Shown: positions 47,362 to 58,789 of the stretch, one piece after another
How positions within the stretch are numbered: the first letter of the stretch is position 1
Layout of the letters: the number at the start of each line of letters is the position of its first letter
Assembly: GCA_028583685.1 (NCBI GenBank)
Contig: JAMXIF010001118.1
Coordinates: forward strand, 5,600,366 to 5,664,365
From: Petaurus breviceps papuanus
Lineage: Eukaryota; Chordata; Mammalia; Diprotodontia; Petauridae
Length of the DNA: 64,000 bases
Direction of reading: 5' to 3'
The notes under the pieces: model-generated
Told to the model about the DNA's origin: nothing
Seen by the model: the letters and a program-made list of their open reading frames with translations, nothing else
Databases searched by the model: none
Translations under genes and position numbers: made by a program

Positions 47362-49463
47362 TGGGTATATAAATATATATGTATATACCTTCTAAAAGCC
47401 ATAATAATTAGAAAGTTTTATACATTACAAGTGTCATCTTCCCATGAAGGATTTAAAAAGTTTAACTTATTAAGTAACTTGTGCCTTCCCTTTCCTGTTT
47501 ATCTTTTTATGCTTGTCTTGAGTCATAAATTTGAAAGCCAAATTTTTTATTTAGTTCTGGAATTTTCATTAAGAATGCTTGAAAGTTCTCTATTTCCTTG
47601 AATTTCCACTTTTCCCCAGAATGATTATATTTAGCTTTGTTGGTTAGGCGATTCTTGGTTGTAATCCTAGCTCCTTTAATCTCCAGGAATATCATGTTCC
47701 AAGGCCTCTAATTCTTTAATATAGAAACTGCTAAATTTTATGTTATCCTGACTGTGGTTCCAAGATACTTGAATTGTTTCTTTCTAGCTGCCAGACATAT
47801 TTTCTCCTTGACCTGGAAACTGTGGAATTTGGCTTTACTATTCCTGGGAGTTTTCATTTTGGGATTTGTTTTGGAGGTGATTGGTGGATTCTTTTAGTTT
47901 CTATCATACCCTCTGATTCTAGAATATTGCAGCAGTTTTCCTTGACAATTTCTTGAAAGATGATGTCTAGGTTCTTTTTTTCTCATGACTTTCAGGAAGT
48001 CCAGTGATTTTTAAGTTACCCATCCTGGATCTCTTTTCCAGGTCAGTTGTTTTTTCAATGAGATATTTCACATTATCTTCTATTTCTTCATTCTTTTGGT
48101 TTTGTTTTATTGTTTGTTGATATCTCATAGAGTTATTAGCTTCCACTTGCTCAATTCTCATTTTTAAGGAATTATTTTCTTTAGTGAGCTTTAATACTTC
48201 TTTTTCAATTTGGCCAATTCTATTAATTCTTATAGTAGTAATTAAAAATATAGCAATATTATATGATATGATTTTAATTATTATATATCATTATATAATA
48301 ATATGTTACAATTCTTCAGGGAATTTTTGTGCCTCTTTTTCTATTTGGCCAATTCTTCTTTTCAAGACATTCTTCTCCTCATTGGATTTTTGTACTTCTT
48401 TGTACCTCTTTTATCATTTGGTCTTTTCTATTTTAAGGTGTTATTTTCTTCAGCATTTTTTGTGCCTCACTTACCAAGCTGTTGTTCTTTTTCATGATTC
48501 TCTTGCATCAGTCATATCTTTTCCCAATTTTCTCCTCTACCTCTCTTAGTTGACTTTTAAAATCCTTCTTGAGCTCTTCTATGGCCTGAGATCAATTAAT
48601 ATTTTTCCTGGAGGATTTGGGTGTAAGAATGTTAACTTTACTGCGTTTTCTGAGTGTGTATTTTGTCTTCCATGTCACCATTTTAATTCTTGATAGTAAG
48701 GAGTTTTTTCCTATTGTTTGCTCATTTTTCTCACCTATTTCTTGATTTTTAATTCTTTGTTAAAGTAGGATTATTCCCAGGGTGAAGAACAGTCCCAAGC
48801 TTTAAGGGTTTTATGCAGCTATTTGCCAAGATACTTCCAGGTACCTGTAAGCTTTCAGTTTTCCCAAGGTGGTATGATCTAAAGAGAGGTGTATTCACTG
48901 CTCTCCTGACCTGTGATTTGGTCTATGAGTGACCATAAGCACTTTTTTTCTGCCCTACAACTGTGGTGACGGTCCCCACTTCACTGTGGCTACAAGGTCT
49001 GATATGCTAGCACTCCTTCTCAACCTGGGACTGCCACCCAGAAATGTTACCTGGATTTGAGTATGGGCAAAGGAACAGAATATTGCCCTTAGTGCCAGCA
49101 AAGAGATCCCTATAATTTCCTTTTGACCAGTTGTTCAATCCTCTTACCATCTGTGAGCTGAGAGATGTGGATGCAGCTACGAATTCATTCACTCCCAAGC
49201 CCTGCTCCTGGTATGTCGTTTTCTGCTCTGTACTGACATGACATGCACTGGACTGTGCTCCACTTTCAACATGGAGTGACAGACCTTTCTTGTCAAACTT
49301 TTAAGTTGCCTTTTGATGAAAAATTGCTTCACCCTAATCTTTTGTGTGTTCTATCACTTCAGGATTTGTTTTAGGGAATTATTTCAATGTTTCGGGAGGA
49401 GTTTGGGGAAGAGCTCAGAAGAGACCCTGCTTTTTCTCAGGAATCTTGGCTCTGCCTTTTCTC
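46790..49463 (-). mobile_element. L1/HAL1-type segment: 5' UTR, ORF1, 3' UTR-like
   Basis: Reverse. 5' end near 49463 (ggcagagccaagattcctga), 5' UTR to about 48650, ORF1 about 48600-47500 (RRM frame at 47967-48161: GNLKITGLPESHEKK; C-terminal part 47507-47760), then a 3' UTR with TG/TA tracts (47240-47360). It ends against the ORF2 tail of 45650-46790 in the same orientation. An AT-rich insertion interrupts ORF1 at about 48230-48305. Whether this and the ORF2 tail are one deleted element or two neighbours is unclear. Confidence 0.7.
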
Positions 49464-49743
49464 AAGGTGACTTTCAGTCAGTCTTAGATTTCTTGTTATA
49501 CTTTATAGCTATTATTTTCTCCAAGGAAGCCAACTGAGATTTTATGCCAAGATTTATACAAAACTCCTTAAGTGAAAACTTTGAAATATATTTTGTTCAT
49601 TTAACTAGAATGATCAATAGGATGTAAAGGGAACACACACACACACAAACACACACACACACCTTCAAGTTATTTAAAGGACATTTTGAGGTTTCCCATA
49701 AAGATATAAAAATACCTGACTATTTGGTTCTCCAAGAACTCAC
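49464..49743. other. Intron next to the penultimate exon
   Basis: Contains a (CA)n tract at 49634-49662; otherwise nothing. Confidence 0.6.
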
Positions 49744-49912
49744 CTGTATTACTAATGTTGCCTGATGCTTCCTGCTGTACATTTGTGGTGTGAATCCAAC
49801 ACTGATAAGCGTTCCAGCAGTGTGAAGTGGAAGAAGTTCTCCCATCTGAGGTTTTACAAAAAACTCCCGATCACTTCCTGGTAGGAAGTATGCAGTGAAT
49901 GACTCTGGGTAC
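49744..49912 (-). CDS. CFAP47: CFAP47-like penultimate coding exon
   Basis: Internal coding exon of 169 nt. On the minus strand the acceptor is a pyrimidine-rich tract ending TTTTCTAG and the donor is CAG|GTGAGT, close to consensus. The first base completes a codon begun in the previous exon; 56 complete codons follow, so the exon ends in phase 0. The peptide holds FTAYFLPGSDREFF, KPQMGELLP and SVGFTPQMYSRKHQATLVIQ, the pattern of a late beta-strand of an ASH/PapD-like Ig domain (V-F-P, basic run, A-LVIQ). I recognise it from memory as the C-terminal region of CFAP47, a large axonemal protein of motile cilia and sperm flagella related in style to HYDIN. Flanking repeats are non-coding, and an open frame with two good splice sites in the middle of them argues for a real exon. 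No break is seen. The upstream exon was not found in the 14 kb to the window end. A distant paralogue is the main alternative. Confidence 0.88.
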
Positions 49913-50195
49913 CTAGAAAAGTGTATAAAAATCATCCCATTAAAGCAGATCATTATCTCATTCCATGCGAAGGAAATTTGATGAATATAGGTGGTATCCT
50001 GCTGCATTAGGCTTAAAATTAAACATTAATGATGCTATGCAGCTGTGAGCCCTGATACTTGTAATTTTATGAAATGCTTATAGAATGGTAATGAAAGGGG
50101 CTTGGAAATGATAATAATGAAAGTATGATATCTTTTTCTGGGATTGAGAGATAGAGAGATAGACATACAAACAATATTAGAATAATTTTGAAAAC
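49913..50195. other. Intron upstream of the penultimate exon
   Basis: Holds the acceptor's pyrimidine tract (49913-49935, minus strand). Nothing else recognised. Confidence 0.55.
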
Positions 50196-50345
50196 TCATA
50201 GAATAATAGAATTTCAGGGACCTCAGTGGCATCAGGTAGAATCTACATATAGCCACAATTTAAAGAATTCCTTTGAAGAATTCCAGTGAAATAAAATCTA
50301 CAATCTACTAAGGCAGCCCATTTTACTTTTGCACAGCAGGAATTA
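50196..50345 (+). repeat. Old dispersed repeat fragment
   Basis: aatagaatttcagggacctcagtggcatc...aaggcagcccattttacttttg resembles an old mammalian repeat that I cannot name. Confidence 0.4.
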
Positions 50346-50973
50346 TAATATTTTCCCCAAAAATTTAGTCAAAACTTGCTTATTAGTAATTTTCATCATT
50401 GGAGTTTCAAGAAGCATGGAATGCAAAGAAAATTTTGGATTGTCCTACAGAAACTAGGCTTTATATGTGTTCTGCAGCTTCAACTATCACCTTTCACAAA
50501 AATCACATTAGTGTATATTCTAGAAAAAATGAGTGCAGGAGGGGGAATGAGATGCCAAAGGTAATTGAATGTGTGCTTATTTTCAAGGCTACAAGAGAAA
50601 ATAAATTATTACTGAAAATAATGGAATAAGGGTTTCAGGAAAGAAATAAAAGAGAAAATGATGGGAGAAGCAAAGTAGAATTATAACCAATATCAGAAAG
50701 CTAAAGGTAGAAAGATAAGTCACAAAGGTGGAAGAGAAGAAAAAGAACCACTACACATTTATAAGTCATAGATATGAAATTCTTTTCACGTTATTAAGGT
50801 GTACTATTTTTTAAGGGAGGTATAATATGTTGTCCAAAGTATGACACAAATCCAAAAGTGCTATGAGGAAAGAAGTCATCAATGGTCAGAGAAAGAACTG
50901 AGCAGTGATGATGAGTAATTCTATGATGAGGGACATCAATTTTCTTGAACAGAAGAGAATCTCTTGTTTTCAT

Positions 50974-50976
<3 letters not shown>
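50346..50976. other. Unassigned intronic DNA
   Basis: Nothing recognised. Confidence 0.45.
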
Positions 50977-51022
<46 letters not shown>

Positions 51023-51032
51023 NNNNNNNNNN

Positions 51033-51087
<55 letters not shown>

Positions 51088-51094
51088 TATATAT
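50977..51094. repeat. (AT)n with a 10-N gap
   Basis: AT dinucleotides on both sides of N 51023-51032. All frames through it are artefacts, and the true repeat length is unknown. Confidence 0.97.
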
Positions 51095-51229
51095 CACATG
51101 ATGTTGAGACTTCTGAGATTTGTCAAATCTCATAACTGCTACATATTTCTAGATATTTCTAGTGATTCATGTATGGACAGATGTAAAGCCAATCACGAGC
51201 AGCTCTCCTGAGGACTGCTACTGTGAATT

Positions 51230-52290
51230 ACTTTAAGATTCTAATAGCATAGTATAGTGAATTCTCCATTTATTCAGCAATAAACTAAAGCAAAATATTC
51301 AGAAAATTAATGTACAACATATACAATATAAAAACATAACAATTTGTTCTAAGGTAGTCACATAGTCTTAAAACATATTATTCAGTAAGTCACAATCTCA
51401 TCAGTCAACATAGAGTACCCAAGTAAAGTCTTCTTTCATCTCGACTGGAAGCTGGTTTCCAATCCTCCTTCACACAATCATCCTTAAGGGGTAGCAGAAA
51501 GTACAAACACCATCCACCCCTAGGTCACAGTAAGTTACAATATCATCAGTCAATACTGAATACCCCAGTAAACTCTTCCTTCATCTTAACTGAAGGCTGA
51601 CTTCCAAATCCCAAGGCTCCTCTTCCATGGGCTGGCTGCTCCCAGCTCTTGACTAGATTCACAAGTAGACAGATCTGTTTCAGTTCTATATCTCAGATTA
51701 TTGCTCCACTCCAAGCTCTTCAAAGTTTCTGTTTCTAGGAAGACAAAACTTAACAGACCTACAGCAATATTTATACACATTGATGGCACTATCATCTCAA
51801 TTCACTTTCTGTCTGACAAATTACAATGTAACAGAAAAGGCTTCTGTCTGAGAAGTCTCACACAAATCAACAGTAAAGTCCCTGGACATCTGTAAACAGC
51901 AGTAAAGCTCTCTTTCAGGACTTCTGTCTAAAAACAAAAGGCAGGATGCCAAAAGACAGAGTGCTATAGAGGGCCAAAACCACAAGCATTCTCCCTCTCA
52001 GTTCTGGTTGGTCCCAACTGGTGCTCAAGGTTTTCTCGGTTCTGTTCCTTCCTGTTCCACCCTACATGTTCTGCTCTTTCAGCCAATTCCTCCCACCAAA
52101 GACTCTATGTGATGATGTTAGGCTTATTAACGGCATGGAAGGTCTCCAAACTCCCTTAGGCCTATTATGGGCAACCCAATGTATACTCTTTTCAACTAAG
52201 ACGATACAATCAAAGGTGAGGCTCAAAGGCACTTAAACAGCTGAAACAAGCCGCAAAGTACTGCTTTGCTTGCCTTTACAACAAACAATA
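51230..52290 (-). repeat. Unclassified, possibly LTR-like repeat block
   Basis: About 1 kb of moderately GC-rich sequence unlike its flanks. It holds an internal direct duplication: the unit at about 51383-51460 recurs at about 51525-51600 (atcatcagtcaatac...taaactcttccttcatct). On the minus strand a TATA-like gtgtataaatattg lies mid-block. It could be an old solo LTR or another repeat; no family is assigned and it looks broken with several changes. No coding part is seen. Confidence 0.3.
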
Positions 52291-52915
52291 ATACCTTAAG
52301 GTACCTGAACATATTGGCTAGAGTTATCATCTGTATAGGTAATGTTTTCATCATGAATATAAGTTCAATTTATGGTGCTCATGAGAGAAAGGCAGATTTG
52401 GGAAGTAAAACAACTGTTTAAGGTGATGGTGCTTCAGAATATTACTTAAATTTCAAGGCCATAATTTAAAAAGAGTTTAAAAATATACAAATGTTGGGTC
52501 CTTTTCCAGGGAAAAATACTTTTAACAAGGACTAGTAAAATATACATTTCCCTGTAGTCTTATGAATTTAATCAAAAGGACTTAAGATCGAAAAGGATGC
52601 ATGAATCAGCTAATTGCTTCCATAGATCTGCCAAACCTCAATGCCATAGATAGTAGCAAATATAGTATAGGAAGAAAAATAGTAGAAAAGTGAACCAATA
52701 AGTAATTCATAGTTAATGATATCCAAGAAGATAGCTAGCTATAAATCTTCTGATCTCAGAAGTCTAAATTCTATTACAATTTGGTAAAAAATAATAAACA
52801 AGTAGAACTACAGGTCCTAACACACAGAAGCTAATTTGGACTCACATATCCTTTATGACATGGTACTCATTTTCTGAAGATGACTCTAAAAATATGTATC
52901 TTCTTGAAAAGTTCC
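52291..52915. other. Unassigned intronic DNA
   Basis: Nothing recognised. Confidence 0.45.
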
Positions 52916-52919
52916 AACT

Positions 52920-53195
52920 AAATTCAATTTTAAATGTATCTATTAATACTATGTGCTTGGTAGAGTGCTGCTTATAAATATAAAAACAAAAATCAAATAT
53001 CTTTTTCCTCAGGAAGCTTTTTTTGTAGGGGAGGGAGTAGGTAAATAGAAAATGTGTACAAAGTAAATAAAAAGTTAGGGGAGGAAATCTGAGAGCATTA
53101 AGTACTAGTAAGAACTAACAATTAATAATAAGGAGTGCTGAGCTTTGATGGAATCTTATATGAAGAGCTGATGAAGAGGGAGAATACTCTAGACT
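52920..53195 (+). repeat. Possible family A fragment
   Basis: actatgtgcttggtagagtg, ctcaggaagctttttttgta, gatggaatcttatatgaagag are in family A order but poorly matched. Confidence 0.35.
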
Positions 53196-53199
53196 TGAG

Positions 53200-53336
53200 G
53201 GACACCTGCCCAATATTAAAGGAGAAGAGGGCTTAGAATATAACATTCTGGAAGGCAAAAAAGTTATACTAGAACCAAAAATAACCTACCCAGGAAAACT
53301 TAATATAATCCTTCAGAGAAAGAAAACAGCTCTATC
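53200..53336 (+). repeat. HAL1/L1 ORF1 C-terminal fragment, forward
   Basis: gaatataacattctggaagg caaaaaagttatact, ataacctacccaggaaaact, aatataatccttcagagaaa are the end of ORF1. It abuts an oppositely oriented piece at 53337. Confidence 0.65.
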
Positions 53337-54285
53337 TTGTGAAATCCTAACTATGACTCCACAATATTTGAAGTGCTTCTTTCTGGCTGCTTGCAATTTC
53401 TTTGTTTTCTTTGTTTTGTTTTGTTTTCATGACCTGAGAGATCTCGAATTTGGGAGACATTGTTGTCTCCTGAGTTTGTAACTTGATCTTCCCTGTCACC
53501 ATAATAGCTTTTTATAGTAATGTTCTTTTTTTATTACTGTTTGCTCCTTTTTCCAGCCTATTTCTTGACTTCAAACTTTATTTTGACATTAGACTCTGAC
53601 CATGTTGAGATATAGAAGTATTGTCTCAAGACTCAGGCTTTTTTTGTATCGCTCTTTTTGGATGTAGTTTTAGGGGTCTGCAAATTGTTGGTGTTCCAAT
53701 ATGGTATCATCTTGGGAGACAAATATCATCACTGATCTCCTGGTCTGCACTCTGGTCTTTGCTCAGAAAGGGACCATGCTCCCCTGCAGCCATAAGCACT
53801 AATGCTCCTCTCAGCCCTTGAATTGTGACAAGGTACCCTGTTCCCTTGTTATGGATCACAAACAATCTTCTCTGTTACGCAACTGCAACTCAGAATTGTA
53901 TACGGACAATGAAGTTGCCAAATAGCTCCTGGTCCTGTGTCCTGTGTCGGTTCAGAGTACTTCATAATCTCTTTCTGACTAATTGCCAATTCAATTAGAT
54001 GTTTCTGAGTTAAAAACTGCTAAAACTGCTGCTTCTGCTTTCACAGCTGCTTCTAAGGCTCACTGCTGGTACCACTGCTGTGTATGCTCCAAGTCAATCC
54101 CTGCCATAATCTCCATGAACTTTATGACCTGGACATGTTGGCTATTTGCTGCTTCTCATGCAGAGTGCACCATCTCATGTCTGTTACCAGCTGTGATGTG
54201 TAGCTGCAATTCTCCCCCTCTTTCAGGCCTTGGTTTCTATGGTTTCCTTGAAGACTCAGCTCAATTGTTTTTCATTGTTAGACAC
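53337..54285 (-). repeat. L1 ORF1 scrap and 5' UTR, reverse
   Basis: 53337-53465 is reversed ORF1 (actccacaatatttgaagtgcttctttctggctgcttg). 53466-54285 is a 5' UTR like that at 48650-49463 (tttgctccttttt, tttcttgact, gtatcatcttgggag, ggtctgcactctggtctttg). The central ORF1 is deleted. Confidence 0.6.
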
Positions 54286-54465
54286 TGAAAACTTGTATTT
54301 TACATCTATAATTTAAAAACACAACTATATTTTGATGAAATACATATGTAACTAAAGATAATTTTCAAGTAATTTACCAGTTTCAGTAAGCACTTAGCTG
54401 GTGCCTGTCATATTCTTTCTAAATTTTTTTTGAGGTTTTGTTCTAAAATACTAGAAAGTAACTTT

Positions 54466-54623
54466 GGGAGATGGCTAGGTGGCTCAGTGAATAGAGCACT
54501 GGCCCTGGAGTCAGGAGGACCTGAGTTCAAATCCAGCCTCAGACATTTAACACAAAAACTAGCTGTGTGACCTTGGGCAAGTCACTTAACCTCAATTACC
54601 CTCCAAAAAAAACCGCAAAAAAA
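54466..54623 (+). repeat. WSINE-like SINE with target-site duplication
   Basis: gctaggtggctcagtgaatagagcactggccctggagtcagg, ttcaaatccagcctcagaca, gtgtgaccttgggcaagtca, A-rich tail. Flanked by agaaagtaacttt (54453-54465) and aaagaaacttt (54624-54634). Head and A/B-box-like parts are well kept. Confidence 0.9.
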
Positions 54624-54634
54624 AAAGAAACTTT

Positions 54635-55795
54635 GATAAACACTATTCCTTACCTCAAAAAGCAAGTAAAAAATATTTCATGGTATAAACTCTTTACAAT
54701 CCTTGAAAATAATTTCTTTCAATTTTAGCATATTTTATCTTCAGATGCACCTATTTCTAGAGATGTAGATCTCCATATGCATTTTTTCCAGACAGCATGA
54801 GGGCAAAGCAATGAGCAATGAAACTGCCAAGCATGGGCTGGGGAATGGATTTAAAACGAGCTACAGCCCTTCAGAATATTCCTTATACTTGAAAAATGCA
54901 CTTAATCTTTCTTCAACCAAAAGACTTCTTCTCCTCTGCATATCCCTGGAAGAAATATTTGGTCCTGAAGAAACAGGAAGAAATAATTCATAATAGAATC
55001 TGGACTGTCTAGAGAAAGATTTTATTAGGACCGTTTATCCCAAAATCTCTTATTGATTGTCATAAATACAAAGCCATAACACATGATCTGAAGCAATTAG
55101 AGCGATTGCATCATATTCTCAGCAGAGAATATTTTTCTTTCTATCATCACTTTTGGTAAGTGAAGTGTTTTAAAAAAAGTGCGAGAATGGCTTCTTATCA
55201 CAAGATAATATTGTTTTAAAATTTCCTATCAATGAAAACTATTTGCAATGATAAATTGAATCAAATCCTATATAATGAATAAAGTCTATTACAAATACAT
55301 TATTTTTATTCCAAAATTCTTAATTATTGACATTTACATGACATATATTAGGTGACCAAGATGAAAGGACATGAAATTAATGTATATATTTTTAACTTCC
55401 ATCAAAAAGGATAAGGTAAAATTCAGTTTTCTTCTCAAGTATCTGGTAGTTCTAGATATTACCTACACCCAATGTACCCAGCATAAAAAAACCAGCAGGG
55501 ATCAGGACAGTAGTTTAAAACTGTGTTTGATATGATAAATGCTATAGTCATTCAAAATCATGGATATAATAGAACTTGAGAATTAATGGAAGAAGATCAT
55601 TTTTTTTAAAAGAAAGGAACTATAAAAACAAACACAAGTTTTAATACATATACAGTTACAGAAACAAACTGAATTTTTCTCAAAGTCATGTATTTATACA
55701 TGTATTCATATATCCCTATGTTTATGCAAATATAATGAAGACAAATTAATATTTTGAGTTGAAATCTAAAAATAAAAAATAAAATTCTGAAAAAC
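54635..55795. other. Unassigned intronic DNA
   Basis: AT-rich, nothing recognised. Confidence 0.45.
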
Positions 55796-55799
55796 TTCA

Positions 55800-56150
55800 G
55801 ATATGACATGGCACTTGGATGGAGCCTGCAAAGGGGTTAGGATTTCTAGCATATGAGTATCTGGCAGGCCTGCATTACAGGAATGAGGGTCAGACAACCT
55901 ATAAAGAGATAGAAATTCAGGAATGAGATGGAATGTCGTGAATTGGGAATAACAAGAAGGACAATTTGGCTCACATACAGAAGGTGCAAGGAGGAATAAT
56001 GAGAAAGCAGCCCCAAAGGATGAGATGAAATCCAGTTGCAAAGGGCTTCCAATAGCTACTAGAAGAGTTTACATTTTATCTTATAAACAATAGGAAGCCA
56101 TTGAAACATTTTATGTTAGAGGGTATGTGGTGTATGTGACATAGGCACGT
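55800..56150 (+). repeat. Family A fragment
   Basis: tgcaaagggcttccaatagc, gtttacattttatcttataaacaataggaagccattgaaac matches the middle of family A (compare 750-830). Confidence 0.55.
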
Positions 56151-57425
56151 GTGTTGTTTTGTTGTTGTTGTCGTTGGTTTAACAAGAAACACTTAATGTT
56201 GGTGTACATGCCCCAAGTCTTTAACAAATAAAGTAAAACTAAACATAGCTAACAAAACAATGGAGCTCCTCATTGTTCACAGGAGGCAAAATGATGTAGT
56301 AGAAAGAATAATATTATCACAGGATCATTCAGTCATTTAATTAAAAGTTTTTCTTGGGGGTTTTGCTCTGTGAATCTCATTCAAAATTTAAGGCTTTTCT
56401 ATTGATTCCTGTAAGTAGTGATTAAATTATTTAATCAACCTGTCAAAAGTAATCTAAAGTGATGAAATGAAGGATGAAACTTATGTTATTTTCAATGTAA
56501 AAGATTTGGTTATTTTGATTTGATCAAGTTAAATACAAGATGAAATTACAAAGTGATTTAAATTTTCACGGAGACAATATAATGACTCAATTACAATGAA
56601 CTCTTAGTTATGAAATATTTGCTATCTAAAAAGAAAGAACAAAGACAAGCCTATTCATCATAGGTCCACACATTTTATGAAATGAACTCAGTATGTGAAG
56701 GTAGAAAATGGCTATCTCCTTATTAAGGAAGCCTTATCAATAGCTGAAATTTAAGCAGTATAGCAAGTCTGATAAACAAATATAGAAGGCAGGGATTATA
56801 GCTTATTGAAACTTTGTATCTCTCACTGCACCTTAGCAGAATCTGTATAATTTGGAGCATTAAGAAATGTTTGCTGAATTTGAATTTATCAAAAGAACCT
56901 TGAAAATGGAAGTAGAGTGCAGACAAGACAGAAGGAAGAGAAATGATAACGTATTCCCCAATCTACTCACCAAGAGGTAATTTTCTTAAGGTAAACAAGT
57001 ATGATATTAAAAATCCACTGCCTACCAAACAAGCTAAAATTTATTTTTGCACTTATGATTGTAAAGGGAATTTTTTGAAACCTGACCAAACTTGAAAACA
57101 TTCTCAGAGCAATCAGAAAAGAACATTTAATCAATTAGTAGAGGAACAGAGCCCTCATTCATGCTCAGAATTGTGTTTCTTCTCAGCTAATTAGTTTAGA
57201 AAAATGGCCCTGTTGATTACAATGAACCATTTCATTTTAAAAGACTCCAAATTTTGATATGTAATGGTCTGATCTGAGATGTGAGAATTGGAATGGAAAT
57301 ACTATGAAAAGCCACAGGTCTCCTATTTACAGTATTTTGCTAAAGGAGCTTTCAAATTTCCCTGATTCTAGAAGGAAACATGTATATATTCTCCTATTTG
57401 CAAAATGAGGAAGAAAATACATCTA
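56151..57425. other. Unassigned intronic DNA
   Basis: Short TTG tract at 56156-56175; nothing else recognised. Confidence 0.45.
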
Positions 57426-57427
57426 TA

Positions 57428-57615
57428 TCTAGAGTTGGGAGAAACCTCAGAGACCAGACATAACGTTCTTTTTTTTAATTTTTTTTAAGATGAGGAAATT
57501 TAGGACAAGGGATTCTAAGTGACTTACCTAAAGACACAATGCATGTAAGCATTTGAAGCCAGATGGGAACCAAGATTTTTTATTTGCCTCAGGCACAGCA
57601 TTATCTATAGAAGTC
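57428..57615 (+). repeat. MIR-like fragment
   Basis: tgggagaaacctcagagacc, agatgaggaaatttaggaca, gtgacttacctaaagacaca. Confidence 0.5.
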
Positions 57616-58785
57616 CATTAAATCCATCCAATTGTTTTTAACTCAAATAAATTTACTAACACAGATTCATTAAACCAGTATGCAGTGTCTTCGTTATTAC
57701 CTATTTTATGTAGGATCTATAGCAGAACCCAGATCAAAGATAGACTGAAAGGGCTATTACTTACACTGGGCCTTGGGATGAATTATATCTGCAGTAAAAT
57801 TGGGGTTCCACTTTGAGTGTGTCTGTTGTAGGTCCTCTCTGGGCCTTTGTTATTCATAGTGATTTACTCCCCCCACTGCTCCAGAAGGTTATACCACTTT
57901 CGTATAAATACAGGATAATCTGGGTTGGATTATGAGCCTGGGGATAAACTAAGCATACTAATAATCAACAATTTAGCTGATACAGTTGCTTTCTAGAAGC
58001 ATGAATCAGAGGCATTCTAATTTTATTTCATGTAGCTTGCTTATGTGAGGTATATGGCTTGAGTTTTTAATATCACATCATAATTTTGAAGCTAGTGATT
58101 AAGAAAAATGATAAGAAGACTTAGTGATGAGCTATGGGTTGATGGAGTATGCCATTCAAAAAACAGAATAGCATATATATGATAGGGAGAACCCTAGCAG
58201 TAGAAGCACTAAAAGTGATCAAGGCCAAGTTCCTGCCTAACTCAAGAGTTTCTTCTATATCATACGATAGGTAATCCCTTAGGTTCCAGATGAATACTAT
58301 TAGTGATAGAACACTATAACTATCACCAAAAGATACCCACCGGTTCTTTCAAAAATCCATTTTTCTCAAAGTTTTTTCTCTATTTTGAGCTTAAATTTGA
58401 TTCTCTTCAGCATCTATGCATTAATTCAGGTTGTATCCTTTGAAGCAAAACTACTTTGTTTTCCAGGAAATGGAAATTTAAGTATTTGAAGACAAGTATC
58501 ATGCTTCACAAACTAAGCAGCCTACATTTCTTCAACACTCTTCTACATATGATATTTTCTCAACCCATTACCATACTGGTTATCCTCTTCTAGAAACGAT
58601 ACAAGTTATGTCAATCAAAAATATGTAGTCCCAAAGTAAATACATATCAGAGAATAGTCTCAACAGGGCACACTATCATAAACATATCTTTCTTTGACTT
58701 ATGTAAACTAAACTTCCAGTCCCTTTTTTTTTCAGCAGTCATGGGCTTAATGGCCAGAGTTCCAATTTGCTTTAATAATTTCTAA
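57616..58785. other. Unassigned intronic DNA
   Basis: Nothing recognised. Confidence 0.45.
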
Positions 58786-58789
58786 CTTT

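Larger units (their letters stand above)
9777..49743 (-). other. CFAP47: Last intron of the CFAP47-like gene (39,967 bp)
   Basis: Bounded by a GTGAGT donor at 49743-49738 and a TTTCCAG acceptor ending at 9777, and inferred because the two exons join in frame and in phase. It is AT-rich and filled with retrotransposons in both orientations, described separately. No further open, spliceable exon was recognised inside it. A skipped or alternative exon cannot be excluded by eye. Confidence 0.8.

Noticed and set aside
47109-47601. Plus-strand frames with C-V and Y-I runs
   Set aside because: TG and TA microsatellites inside the 3' UTR of a reversed L1/HAL1 element.
50794-51211. Several overlapping Y-I repeat frames on both strands
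   Set aside because: Translations of an AT dinucleotide tract across an N gap.
53983-54288. Plus-strand 101-codon frame rich in A, S and C
   Set aside because: Antisense to a reversed L1 5' UTR; no recognisable domain.
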